DNA of 64,000 nucleotides. Source: Eleginops maclovinus (taxonomy: Eukaryota > Chordata > Actinopteri > Perciformes > Eleginopidae). Shown here one piece after another: positions 11,436 through 35,664 of the stretch. The stretch lies in the NCBI RefSeq assembly GCF_036324505.1, contig NC_086370.1, positions 2,557,953 through 2,621,952 on the forward strand, written 5' to 3'. Under the pieces are notes generated by a model. That model was not told the DNA's origin and ran no database searches. It saw only the letters and a list, made by a program, of their open reading frames with translations. Each line of letters opens with the position of its first letter. The stretch's first letter is position 1. The translations under genes and the position numbers were made by a program.

Positions 11436-12398
11436 AACTTCTACAGGTGCACCACAGAGAGCATCCTGACCTCTACATGTGCACCACAGAGAGCATCCTG
11501 ACCTTCTACAGGTGCACCATAGAGAGCATCCTGACCTCTACAGGTGCACCATAGAGAGCATCCTGACCTCTACAGGTGCACCATAGAGAGCATCCTGACC
11601 CTCTACAGGTGCACCATAGAGAGCATCCTGACCTTCTACAGGTGCACCATAGAGAGCATCCTGACCTCTACAGGTGCACCATAGAGAGCATCCTGACCTT
11701 CTACAGGTGCACCATAGAGAGCATCCTGACCCTCTACAGGTGCACCATAGAGAGCATCCTGACCTTCTACAGGTGCACCATAGAGAGCATCCTGACCCTC
11801 TACAGGTGCACCATAAAGAGCATCCTGACCTCTACAGGTGCACCATAGAGAGCATCCTGACCTTCTACAGGTGCACCACAGAGAGCATCCTGACCTCTAC
11901 AGGTGCACCATAGAGAGCATCCTGACCTCTACAGGTGCACCATAGAGAGCATACTGACCGCTACAGGTGCACCATAGAGAGCATCCTGACCTTCTACAGG
12001 TGCACCATAGAGAGCATCCTGACCCTCTACAGGTGCACCATAGAGAGCATCCTGACCTTCTACAGGTGCACCATAGAGAGCATCCTGACCCTCTACAGGT
12101 GCACCATAAAGAGCATCCTGACCCTCTACAGGTGCACCATAGAGAGCATCCTGACCTTCTACAGGTGCACCACAGAGAGCATCCTGACCTCTACAGGTGC
12201 ACCATAGAGAGCATCCTGACCTCTACAGGTGCACCATAGAGAGCATACTGACCGCTACAGGTGCACCATAGAGAGCATCCTGACCTTCTACAGGTGCACC
12301 ATAGAGAGCATCCTGACCCTCTACAGGTGCACCATAGAGAGCATCCTGACCCTCTACAGGTGCACCATAGAGAGCATCCTGACCTTCTACAGGTGCAG
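11436..12398 (+). repeat. Minisatellite of about 30 units derived from LINE coding sequence
   Basis: Units are 32 or 33 bp around CTACAGGTGCACCATAGAGA plus GCATCCTGACC. The 33-bp versions have CCCTC or CCTTC before TACAGG and the 32-bp versions have CCTC. A 33-bp unit is 11 codons (FYRCTIESILT) and keeps frame; 32-bp units shift it, so the array is not one long ORF. Variant bases (ATAAAG, CACAGAG, ATACTGACCGC) recur in the same order at a spacing of 294 bp (ATACTGACCG at 11951 and 12245). This shows a nine-unit higher-order repeat, present twice, plus part of a third. Confidence 0.93.
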
Positions 12399-12775
12399 GT
12401 CCAGCAACTGTTTTGTCTGCAGCATCAGGTCCAAAGCCACAGACTCAGAGACAGTTTCACTCAACAGACAATAAGACTGTTAAACACCTGAGCTCTGTAA
12501 AGTGCCTCCATAAGCGTTCATACAATTTATATATCCAAATAGTTATTACTGTAATAAACAGTTTTTTATTTCATCTGACTATACACTATCATGTATATGG
12601 ACTTCTTCTTGCCCTATTTTTATTTTATTTTATTTTTGAATTAGTTTTATTATCTTATGTCTTATGTAATATGTTGCATTGTTGGAGGAGCTCGGCACTT
12701 AAGATTTTCATTGCCTTTCCTACACTGTAGCTACTGTGCATACAGAATCTTGAATTTTGAATCTTGAAAATGTAG

Positions 12776-13200
12776 TCAGGCTGCAAACTGACCACACTGC
12801 GCTTATAGTCCTATCATGTGCTTCACATGTGTGCTAATCCTGTCAGGCTTAGTGAGCTCGGCCACTGAGATAAGGTCTTGGCCTGGAGGCCTGCTGCAGC
12901 GGGCCAACACACGATCCCTGTAATGTTAATCAACTGTTATTATAAAATATACAGTATCAGCATTTCAAGACTTATATATAATCATGAGCCAAATAATGCC
13001 AGAATGGAAAGCCTTCTAGTTAGTTTATAATTTTTCAAATTTTAAGTGAAACAACTAGAACGTAATGAAGTAGCTGCAGGATGACGGTAGTAAATACTAT
13101 TATTTACTAGTATATAAGTATATATTGCACAATGTTAAATACATTATTGTTGTGACAGGTGGTAGTGCAAAAATATGTTTATAAATAGTATATATATTGC
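12776..13200. other. Non-coding, nothing recognised
   Basis: AT-rich spacer between two LINE remnants. Confidence 0.4.
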
Positions 13201-13229
13201 ACAACAGAGGTGTAATGTGTGTTGCTGTG

Positions 13230-14030
13230 TGTGTGGTCTACCAGGGGTCATGGGGGTCTGACTACTGCAGCAAGGAAGTGGCTGCAGGTTCAGCAGCCTG
13301 TCCCAGAAGGAGCTTCACTGTGTGGACAGGGTGTCCTGGAGGGTGGGGGGGACATGTTGCCCCACAATGATGACGCCTTTGCCAACATTCTCCTGTCCCC
13401 TACCTATTCCACAGTGTCCAGAGGACTCCCAAGGACAGGGCTGGCATTCTTCAGCAGTCAGTTCAGTCCCTTCCTGTCAGCAACTGGATTTTGTTCTGCC
13501 CCAGAAGTCATAAAAGGTCTGTAGCCCTGCACTCCAAAAGACCTCAGTCTCCTCAGCAGATACAGTCTGCTCATAGCCCTAATCCTGACCCCACCTTCAG
13601 CTCCTTGGACCTCCCTCTGTGAGCTGGAGGTGGTTCCTCTGGCACCAGAGGGTGAACCTCTGAGTCAGTTCTCTGAACTCCCCGTCAGAGATGCGGCCGA
13701 CGATAGCAGAGTAATCCGAGGAACTTCTGCAGGTGACAGTTAGCCATGTTGTGGGAGAAGTCTGCAGATAGAGGGTGAAAAGAAACAGTGCCAGAACTCT
13801 TTCCTGGGGGGCTCCTTACTACAAACAATCTTGGGTCCTCACATACTGTGGACGGTTGGGGAGGTAGTCCAGGATCCAGATAGTGAAGTGGTGATCCACC
13901 CCAGAGTGCTGCAGATTGTCTCCAAGAAGCAGGGGCAGCATGGTGTTGGAGGCACACGAAGCTAGCCCAGGACCAGCCTCTCAAGGGTCTTCATCAGTTG
14001 TGTAAGTGTGGGAGATCACAAGGCCATGCC
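13230..14030 (-). mobile_element. Decayed LINE (Rex1/L2-like) fragment
   Basis: On the minus strand, shifted frames give WILDYLPNRPQYVRTQD and CHLQKF, which correspond to the RT segments WITNYLIDRPQYVRLGS and CHLQKLSDE seen in the LINE copy at 45362-46010. Several frameshifts and stops separate them. Boundaries are approximate. Confidence 0.65.
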
Positions 14031-14519
14031 CTGTCAGTGGGGACAATGGGGGATGTGACGGGGGGGAATGGGACATATTTAATTCTTACATTTGTGTTGT
14101 ATTCACAGGTAGGCCTACTTACATTTGTGACTCAGTGAAACAAGAATGATTCATTTCTACTTTTATATGATATGGAACTTTATATTTTATAGAGACAATA
14201 AGTATGTGGACTATAGTACTTAAACATCTGAAACGTAGTGAGAGTTCTTGCTATTGGACTGAATGGGTTAAAGCTGCACTAAAAGCAGTCTTGTAAGTAC
14301 ATTTACTCACGTACTGAACTTAAGTACAATTTTGAGTTACTAATTCCATTTTTTGCTACTTTAAACTCCAACCCCACTACAGTTCAGAGGTAAATTGTGT
14401 ACTTTTACTCCACTACTTTTATTTAATCCCTTAAGTTACTTTTCAGATTTTGATTAATGATTTAAAATATAATCAACCCTTAAATCAAACTTTAGTTCCA
14501 CATGGAGTAAATTCACAAG

Positions 14520-15799
14520 CAGAGATGTAAGAAGTACTCAGATCTTGTACTTGAGTAAAAATAGAAGTACCACAGTGTAGGAATACTCTGTTGCAGTAAA
14601 AGTCCTGCATTCAAAATGTAACTCGAGAAAAAGTACAAAAGTGTTCTCATCAAAATGTACTTAAAGTAGTGACAGTAAAAGTAGTCATTGTGCAGATTGG
14701 TCCATTTCAGAATAATATACAGTACTGTGCAAAAACTTTAGGCAGGTGTGGAAAAATGCTGTAAATTAAGAATGCTCTCAGAAATGGAACTGTTAATAGT
14801 TTATTTTCATCATTTAACAAAATGCAGTGAATGAACATTTAAATGAAATCAATATTTGGTGTGACCACAGTTTGCCTTCAAAACAGCATCAGCTCTTCTA
14901 GGTACACTTGCACACAGCTTTTGAAGGTACTGCCAGTTCTGAGCTAATGGCACTGCTGGACATCTTCCAGTTTTGAAGGGAAATAAGCTTGATGTGTTTT
15001 TCATCTGCTGCACTGCGTCTATGATCTTCAACATTGCCTGATTCTCTGTGCTTCTTCAAAAAAGCTTGAACAGCACGTCTTGAAACCCCAGTCTGCTTTG
15101 AATTCTTTGTCTGGGGTCACCTTGCTGATGGAGTATAACTATGTGCTGTGCTCAGTCTTGCCATGGTGTATGACCTGTGACATGAAACTGTCTTCCACAA
15201 CCTCACCTTGGTAGCAGAGTTTGGCTGTTCCTCACCCAGTTTTAAGCCTCTTACAAAGCTGTTTCTGCTTTCAGTTAATGATATTTAAGGGTAGTTACAC
15301 CAGATATTGATATGTTTTAGATTTGTATTTTCTTTATGCTCACTTATCATTTTGTAAATTGATAAGAATAAACAATTATCATTTTTGCTTTTGGAAGCAT
15401 TCTTAATTTACAGCCTTTTTTCACTACTGCCTTAAGCTTTTGCACAGGACATGATGTATATAATATGTTTTGATTATAATGATTGATCATTAAAGTGTTC
15501 TCAGAGCTGGTAAAGGTGCAGCTAGTTTTAATGGCTTTGTATACTGCAGGGTAGCTGCTGAATTTACTCCAGGTGAACTAAAGGATGATTTAAGAGCTGA
15601 TTATATTTCACATCATTAATCCAACCTGTAAAGTAGCTTTACTTTAAAATGGAATAAAAGTACACCATTTACCTCTGAATTGTGAACTAGAAGTACAAAG
15701 TAGCATAACATAGAAATACTCAAGTAAAGTTCGAATATCTCGAAATTGTACTTAAGTACAGAACTTGACGTAAACGTATTTAGTTACTTCCCATCTCTG
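14520..15799 (+). mobile_element. Middle hAT-type non-autonomous element, nested inside the first
   Basis: Begins CAGAGATGTAAG and ends CTTCCCATCTCTG, so the terminal CAGAGATG is inverted. A perfect 8-bp duplication TTCACAAG flanks it at 14512-14519 and 15800-15807. Removing it plus one duplication restores the outer copy. It is itself split by a Tc1-like element near 14720-15450. Confidence 0.9.
14720..15450. mobile_element. Innermost Tc1/mariner-like element
   Basis: Starts CAGTACTGTGCAAAAACTTT after a TA. The opposite end carries GCTTTTGCACAGGACATG in inverted orientation, and subterminal blocks GTAAATTAAGAATGC and GCATTCTTAATTTAC are exact inverted repeats. The uninterrupted copy at 27588-27993 shows the empty site (TTCAGAATAATAT). 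Only short ORFs remain, so it is non-autonomous. The right terminus is degraded, making that coordinate approximate. Confidence 0.8.
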
Positions 15800-16028
15800 T
15801 TCACAAGCTACCCTGCAGTATACAGATTATAACCAAAACGTATCATATATATTATTCTGAAATGGATCTGCACAATGACTACTTTTACTGTCGGTACTTT
15901 TAATAGATTTTGATGCTACTTTCTACTTTTACTTGAGTAACATTTTGATTGCAGGACTTTTCAGAATATTCCTACACTCTGGTACTTCTACTCAAGTACA
16001 ATATCTGGGAACCACCTCTGACTAAAAG

Positions 16029-16311
16029 CTGCAAGTAGCTCTACAGGGGTTTTATATTGAAAAGTAATCAGCTATTCACGACTTTCGAAAGGGATTTTTT
16101 ATTTTATTTCCGAGTGGGTTTTGAATGCAGCACGGCTCCTGTCGTCTCCCTCTCGGTGCAGAGGTGTTCAGTGGTCGCTGCCGCCACTGGCTGCTGGCGC
16201 TTCAACCCTTAGTGAAGGACTACTGTCTGATTCTTCTCTGGGCTCCTTTATACAAACTTTATTTTCTATCCTGATACATTCCACTTCATAGGGGACTTCA
16301 CAGAATCAACA
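16029..16311 (+). promoter_or_regulatory. Probable edaradd 5' UTR / proximal promoter
   Basis: About 280 bp between the end of the transposon nest and the start codon. It contains a locally GC-richer block (about 16130-16210) that stands out from its AT-rich surroundings. There is no clear TATA box, and the transcription start is not determinable by eye. Confidence 0.4.
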
Positions 16312-28817
<12,506 letters not shown>

Positions 28818-29890
28818 CCAGTGTGACTCTGGGTATTTTTACTCCGCTACAGTTGTACTTGTTAGGGATTTCCTCTTCTTTATAATCTTTCTTATCATTA
28901 GCAACTTTAGCAAGTCCTCTTAAGAGAAGGATAAAACAAATGACCAACACTGTTAACTGCCTGTGGAGGATGTCAGCTGCGATGAGTTATCTCTGGATCT
29001 CACAGACAGTTTAGCACAAGACTAACTACTGATCACAGTTTGACTTTTTAAACGTGTTTTGCTGTGCTAGCAGCATGGCTCTAAGAAAAATATACATTTT
29101 GTATGACGGCCAATCCGTCTGTTGTTTGGTGATCCCCGATTTCTTTCTTTAGCGATATCATCATGTCGATTTTGTCCATACTTTGATTAAAATTCTTGTT
29201 GAACTTACATTCCCATCATAATCACAGTTATTGTGCTTTTGTACTAATAAGCAAAAGTTAGCATGCTAGCAAACCAATTTCAGATGGTGGACACAAATAA
29301 ATAAATAAACTAAATATTATCTCTGCTAAACAGATAGCATGTTAGCATAGTCATCACATGCATGTTAGCATGCTTAAGTTAGCATTTAGCTCAAAGCCTG
29401 TTGTGCCTAAGTTCAGCCACAAAGAGCCACAAGCGTGGCTAAAAACTCTTACTGGTGTGAGTCTGACTGTATGTGTCCAAATAGACACAGAAGGAATGGC
29501 AGAGTATTTATTTTGTATAAAAATGTTGTTCTTTGGAAATAACACTCCATGTTAGCAGGATATGTCACAACCTTTGAGAAATAATCACACAGGCTCTTTT
29601 ACTGTTATTCTATTGGTGGAATGGAGCTATGTGAACAATTTCAGTACACTTGAGAAGTTGTATTATTCGCAACAATAATTATTACTTCATAAAAATCGTC
29701 TTAATTTGGTCTAACCAAACGAAATGTTCTAAAAAATCTAAATTGTAAAGTGTGTAAACTAAAACAACAGTTCAAACTGTTCATGCTAACATCGATGGCA
29801 TTTGTCATTCAGTTTGTTCTTTTTTTAAGAAACAACTTATTTCTAATTTTACTTTTTTGTCAGTATGAAATAAAACTATCAAACTCTTTA
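28818..29890 (+). promoter_or_regulatory. edaradd 3' UTR region with polyadenylation signal candidate
   Basis: Downstream of the stop codon there is no other gene. An AATAAA at 29869-29874 follows a T-rich stretch and is the best candidate for the transcript end, giving a 3' UTR of about 1.05 kb. It ends about 200 bp before the probable 3' end of the convergent AHNAK-like gene. Confidence 0.4.
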
Positions 29891-30468
29891 AAACTTCTAT
29901 TCATTATTAAAGGATAACTAAGTAGCAACATAAAGATCAAAGGCAAATGGTAAATACATTAAGTTACACCAAGCTTCAAAGTAGGAATTATATTTGTTGT
30001 CTTCTTATCCCAAAAGTGGGTTCCTGGAATGAACTGTGCAGTGAGGTTTTAATTATAGTGAAAAATTGGAACAGTGTTCTTGTTTATTTATATTGAGTTT
30101 TTTTATTAGACAAACAAATAACAAATACATTCACTCACAATTATATTATCATGTAAAGATTTAAACGTAAAGTAATGCACTTTAAAAACAGCTCAATGTG
30201 ACCACGTGCAATACAGAGGCATTCATGTAATAAGTAAGATACTTCAAAATCAACAATCTTTAGGAAAAAAAGTTTATATAAATAACAGGAATATACACAT
30301 AGTTAATAAACACAAGTTTCTTGACTAGGCTACATAAAGTTATTACACAATAAGGATAATGTAGCTTGCATTATCTGTGGTCAATTATAGGCAAATATTT
30401 GGTTTAGTTACATGTATTTACAAAGTTTTTGGACTGTAGCTGTTCTTACGTAGATAGCCTAGCAGGAA

Positions 30469-33400
30469 TCATTCACTTTCTGACTGCTTGTTGAGGCAGA
30501 GCATGTTGGAGAGGCTCAATGACAATTTGTCATTTTCATCTGATGTGGAAATCTCAGGGGCTACTAGGCCCAGTACAGACTCTGGCTTTTCTACTTTGAA
30601 AGTACCTCCTCTCATCAAAGAGGAATCTGCTTCTGTTGAGGCACTGACATCCAGACTTGGGGCAGCGAGGTTCAGATCGATATCAGATTTCGCGTCGGTC
30701 GGTGAGATGCTAGCTGGTGATGTTCTCTTATTTGCCATTCTTAGTCTCTCCATAATGTCAACCTTTCCTCCAGCTTTTGATGTTGCATTTACTATTGGCA
30801 AGCGGATCCCTTTGCTGACTACATAATCCTTTGCCTCGGTATCAAGTTTTGATAAGTTTAAGGTATCGCCAATTCCTCCAATACCATCAATGCTGCTCCG
30901 GGGCAGTCTATGGGTTTTGAATACAGGCATCTCCATCTCTGCATTAAGCACATCACTCTCAGAGTCAGTTTCCTCTTCATCTGTATTTGAACCAGACTTT
31001 AATCCCCATTTAAAGGGCCATCTAAGCTTACTCTTTGGAGATTCTTTAACTTCAGCTGTGGCATCCAGTTCAGGTGTGTTGAAGCCTGTCTTCACTTCAG
31101 GACCTGAGACATTTGCATTAGGTAAATCGATGCCTCCTTTAACAGTGGGAGCTTTGACGTTCACATCAGGTGAGATTTCAAAATCTGCACTGGTGTTAAC
31201 ATCTGCTGATTTTATTTTAGACCCTGAAAAGTTAAACAATTCGGACAACTTGAGCTTTTCAAGATTGGCATCTACATTTGGAGCTTCAGGTCCCTTGATA
31301 TCCACCACAGGAGTGTCAATGTTGACTTTCGGTGCCTCGATTCCAGCCTCCACTGAAGGTTGAATACCTCTTACCTTAGGACTTGAAAGACCAACATTTG
31401 GCAGGTTAAAATGAGGCATATTAAATTCACCCACATGGGAATCAAAACCTATACCTGGTGTTTTTAACTGTGCATCAGGTACTTTGATGTCTGCTTTGGG
31501 CAGGTTGAGGTCCACATTTGGCAAACCTGTGTCTATGTTTGGTGCTGAGAGTTTTCCATCAATGTTTGGTGAAGACAGGCTGATATCTGGTGCATTCAGG
31601 TTCAGGTCAGGTACAGAGAAGTCTGCCTTTGGTAGAGCCATGCTTGGTCCCTTTACATCAGTTCTGGGCAGGTTAAGATTCACCTGGGGAGCTTTAACAT
31701 CTGGGGTAGATAGATTGACGTCTGGTACGCCGATAGTGGTCTGTGGGCCTGAAAGGTCAATGCCTGTCTTGAGTGAAGTATCCACATCTAGATCTGGAGT
31801 ACTGAGGTTTCCTTTTATAGAGGGTGCAGAAAGATTCAGGTTAGGTGCGTTGGCATCAAGGTTAAGATCAGGTCCTTTTACCCTCGGCCCTGATAAACCA
31901 AACTTAGGTAAATCTATTTTGGGGAACTTGATTTTTCCAGCAGAGGCATCAAGCTCTGGAGCTTGAAGGTCTACAGCAGGACCTTTCAGATTAGCTTTTG
32001 GTAAATTAATGTCAAAATCTGGTGAGTCAAGCCCTCCCTCAATTTTTGGAGCTGAAAAATCTGGTGCAGTCAGATTCATCTCAGGTGTCTTGAGGTCAAC
32101 ATCTGGTACCTCAATTTCACCCTTGGGACCCTTCAGTGTGCCAAATGTGGGTTTCTTGAAGTTAAACCATTTCATTTTTCCAGAAGGACCTTCAACATCT
32201 GGACCATCAATGTCTAACTTGGGGACTTCCAGGTCAGCATCTGGTAAAGTTAGATTTGGGGCATTTATTTCACCATCAATCTTTGGGGATGTGAGATTCA
32301 AATCAGGGGCTGAAACATCTGCATCTAGACCATTAACCTTAGGACCTGCGAGTGACCACTTTGGCTTTTTAAGAGTAGGCCATTTCACCTTCCCAGATGG
32401 AGCATCAATGTCTACATTTGGTGCTTTAACATCAACACCAGCATTGGGTAAATTCAGATCAACATCAGGCATATCAAGGGATGCCTGAGGAGAAATACTC
32501 AGGTCAGGTGCTTTAACATTAGCATCAAGGTCAACATCTGGGCCTTTCACCTTTGGAAGCAGGAACTTGGGCTTTCTGAGTGTGGGAAATTTGAATCTGC
32601 CATGAGGGGAATCAAGGTCAGCACCTGGTGCTGTAACATCAACATCAGCTCTGGGCAAATTCAGATCACCATCAATTTTTGGAACAGAGAGATCAACATC
32701 TGGGGTGCTTAGATCTGCATTCAGGTCAGCCTTGGGGCCATGAAGTTTGGGTTTCTTCCATTTCAAATGAGGCCAGTTAACATGATGGTCTTTAGCCTCC
32801 ATGGCAAAATTGGGGGACTGCAAATCTACATTGGGGCCATTAATGTCAGCGCGTGGAAGATTCAGCTCAGCATTTGGTACGTTAATGTCACCATCAATCT
32901 TTGGGGTCGACACATTCAAATCTGGTGTGTTTAGGTCCATGTCTGCTTTTGGTCCTTTAAATTTGGGCATCTTCCATTTCTGGTGAGGCCATTGGACTTT
33001 ACTGGAATTCAGATCGAGGCTTCCAACTTCAGCCTTTGGCAAATTGATATCAACATCTGGGCCATTTATCTCACCGTCCAAGTTTGGAAGGGAGGCATTA
33101 AGATTTGGTGTGTTCAGGTTCGGATCTAAGTCCAGATCAGCCTTCGGGCCATTAAGTTTAGGTAACTTCCATTTCGAATGAGGCCAGTGGGTTTGAACAG
33201 ATGGGGCATCAATGTCAAGATTTGGGCTTTCAACATCTAAAGCAGGGAGTTTTAGATCTGCATCGATCTTCGGTGTGTTGAGGCTTACATCAGGTGCAGA
33301 CAGATCGGCATTTAAGTCAGCATCTGGTCCTTTAACTTTGGGACCTTTCCATTTAAAATGGGGCCACTTGATTTTGGGTGCCTCAAAATCAGCATTTGGG

Positions 33401-34808
33401 GTTTCTAGGTTTACAGCAGGGCCATTGAGATTCATTTTCGGCCCATTCAGATCCAAACCTGGACTATTAAGATCTAATCTCGGGGCTGATAGATTGAGGT
33501 CTGGTGTCTCTACATTTGCAGAAGGGAGGTTTACATCTCCAGAAACATCCATTTTTGCTTTAGGCGTTTTGAGTTGAGGCAGATTGAAGTGTGGCATCGT
33601 GAATTTTGGTGGTTTGTACTTCTGGTTGCCTGTCTTGATTCCTGGTTTCCCAATGTCCAGTGAGGCACTGGGGGTGTTGAGCTTTGGAGCCGAGACACTG
33701 ACATCAGATGCTTTGAGGGTGCCATCAAGTTCTCCATTTACATCTGGTCCAGACATTCCAAAAGAGGGCATTCTGAACTTGGCCCCAGCATCAGCTGAAG
33801 GCTCATTTAGACTCAAACCGGGAAGACCTCCATTGATAGTAGCACCACCTATTTCACCCCCCAACCCGTTTGAACCATTTAGCTTTCCCATCAGTTCATT
33901 AACGGAAGCAGCTGGTGCCTTAGATGATGCATCCAGTGACAGATCTTCTTTTAGGCTTAGCATCTGTTGGTGATGGGGTGAAAAACAAACAAGGTGGACA
34001 TCAATTAAAGCAGCTCATGTGTCAGTTATCAGTTATTTGAACAATCTGTCGACTACCTGCTGTTACTATGAATTGTAAAAATGTGGAGAGAAAAGCAGCT
34101 GTTTGAATTTTAGGTCCCAGTGTGAATAACTAACATCAGTAGAGAATGACTTTGACTACCTAACCCAATCTCACATCTAGAGGAAGTTGTTTGTTTTTCA
34201 TCAGGGTGTGACCAACCCTTGTGACATGTACCTTTGAAGGGTCATCAAGATCTAATCCTAAGGAGCCAAGGCCAGCGCTGGCGTTCAGCTGCTTCTTTGT
34301 CAGAACCTTCATGTTGTCATCATATGGCTCGAGGGCCTTCAGGACATTTAGCACTTCATCTTTGTTGAGGTGGTCCAGGTGTATAGTGGCTGCTACAATC
34401 TCATCCCCTGGAACAGGTAGATACAACTCATCAAAACCATCAAGTGTCTGTCTTTTCCTTTAGTCTTTTGTTTGCAGATACTGGTTGAGTTTCCAAAACT
34501 GCGGTAAGAACATATACTTGTTTTTCTCTTACCTGCCCGTAGGCCACTCTTTGCAGCTCTGTCATCTGTGATTCCTGTAATGACAACTCCTTGCTTAGAG
34601 TTGTCTAGGATGAGGCTTTCTGAGAATCTTCTACTGCTGCTGTCCTCACTCTGTTCAAAAGTGGTTTACAGTACACAAAATAAGACAGGTTTACAATATT
34701 TCTGTCACAGTCCGTTTTCAAAATTGAACACATCGTTAAAGTCAATTTGTCATAAAGAGATACAATATCAAGCAGCTTTATATTATGATTTTACAAACTT
34801 ACCATCAT
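30469..34808 (-). CDS. Compact AHNAK/periaxin-family PDZ scaffold protein
   Basis: Coding exons on the minus strand: 34808-34803, 34650-34533, 34407-34232 and 33963-30469 (stop 30469-30471). They join in phases 0, 1 and 0 to give 1264 aa. Residues about 10-85 form a PDZ domain assembled across two exons (GVVITGITDDRAAKSGLRAG then DEIVAATIHLDHL), closest to the AHNAK PDZ segment GDQIVGATIYFDNL. The remaining ~1160 aa come from one exon of proline- and aspartate-rich repeats with W/F-P-x-K-P-K motifs. An acidic stretch NTDEEETDSESD lies near the C-terminus. AHNAK and periaxin scaffold membrane, annexin/S100 and cytoskeletal or laminin-receptor complexes. This protein is far shorter than mammalian AHNAK (~5.9k aa) and near periaxin in size, so which of the two it is remains open. 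The two-Met start exon follows a good acceptor at 34893. Confidence 0.83.
30900..33600 (-). repeat. Coding repeat array within the AHNAK-like giant exon
   Basis: About ten modules of 60-75 residues share a hydrophobic-basic core followed by GPKxDxDLNxPDLxxSxPKIDGDIN and LPxADxxxPxxDxxxP. The four N-terminal modules carry a W-P-H-x-K-W-K core (exon residues about 200, 260, 325 and 397). Later ones read FPTLRKPKF, WPTLKKPKW, FPKIDLPKFG and MPHFNLPNVG. The gradient suggests recent local expansion of the WPH type. Long plus-strand ORFs opposite this exon are by-products of the repeats. Confidence 0.85.
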
Positions 34809-34893
34809 TCTTCAGGTGTATTTACATACACATATCATCGAATGTATACCAAAGCACAAGAAACGATTGGATCTCCAAACCGGACAAAAGTTA
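34803..34893 (-). promoter_or_regulatory. AHNAK-like leader exon with a short upstream ORF
   Basis: A T-rich tract and ACAG precede 34893; the exon ends ATGATG|GTAAGT at 34803. An upstream ATG at 34838 opens an 8-codon ORF ending in TGA at 34812-34814. One codon later, in the same frame, comes the main ATG (34808). Such an arrangement often dampens translation; this is inferred, not shown. Confidence 0.45.
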
Positions 34894-35664
34894 CCTGTAA
34901 AACAAAACAAAAAAACACAATTGCAGTTATTGTTCAGTGTTAATATAACTTCACTCAGTAATGTAACCTTGCTATGTACTTTATGGAAGATAAAGGGAAG
35001 AATTTCAGGATTCAAACACATTTCTTCCAACTGCGAAACATAATGGAACCAAAAGTGCATTTATTTCTTATTTGAATAAATGTACAACCAGCAACATGGT
35101 TTTCATGCATCTGTAAAGTATCTAGTATACAATTAGTAAAACATGGGAGAGGAATATGGAAGTAAATGTGTGCAAGTGATGGATTAATGTATTTGTTCTG
35201 TTAAAACTGATTTAGGTTTGAAGTAGTAATTCTTAAAAAGCAGGTACTTTGTATGTGTCAACATGCAGATTAGGTTCAAACTTACACAGATCCATATATT
35301 TGGAGTTTTTAACCAATTTACATATTCAGTTTGCTTTGATTAATGGCTTGTTTTCATGTTACCCACAATATACCTGTACAACAACCGTAAATCTCTGACC
35401 AGCACCATCGAAGGTCACATTACATTTAGCCTGTGCTCAGAGTTCTTCACCTGTCTTTACCATCTCCTTCATTTTCTAGCTGACTGACAGAAACAACAAC
35501 ACCCACACACCACTTCACCTCGCACTTCAGGAATCCGAAGCGTTTGCCAGGTTTGTTCTGGGAATGTAAACCAGTTGGTTTGGATGCAAACTGACTGACA
35601 CCACATCGCTCAGCTCAAATGCACCGCCCTCCCCATCCAATAACACTATTACTAGTAAATAGTA

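Larger units (their letters stand above)
10604..12775 (+). mobile_element. 5'-truncated L2/CR1-type LINE with an expanded internal minisatellite
   Basis: Reverse-transcriptase reading frames on the plus strand begin at about 10604 (SLNDYRPVALTS) and continue through [20 protein letters not shown] and [16 protein letters not shown], the usual order of RT motifs in fish L2/CR1/jockey-type LINEs. The expected catalytic FADD box reads FAYDTT near 11088, so its first Asp is lost; frameshifts also occur. After SRILCNFYRCTTESILT the coding sequence turns into a tandem array (about 11436-12398). The element then resumes with a 3' UTR and ends in tandem GAATCTTGAA-like repeats at about 12740-12772, a typical tail for this group. 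Confidence 0.85.
14286..16020 (-). mobile_element. Outer hAT-type non-autonomous element of a three-level nest
   Basis: Starts CAGTCTTG at 14286 and ends CACCTCTG at 16020, with a perfect 8-bp target duplication ACTAAAAG at 14278-14285 and 16021-16028. Its sequence is rich in AGTACTTGAGTAAA-type motifs in reverse orientation. Its interior is interrupted by a second copy of the same family in the opposite orientation (14520-15799). Related copies occur near 27588, 39922 and 41376. No coding capacity. The hAT class is inferred from the 8-bp duplications and the CAG...CTG ends. Confidence 0.88.

Noticed and set aside
11448..12491. Overlapping repetitive ORFs with CTIESILT or HHREHPDLLQV repeats
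   Set aside because: They are translations of the minisatellite in different frames; the mix of 32- and 33-bp units breaks any long frame.
30488..33973. Several plus-strand ORFs of 110-160 aa opposite the AHNAK-like exon
   Set aside because: They mirror the codon repetition of the real minus-strand exon and have no start context, splice logic or family motifs.
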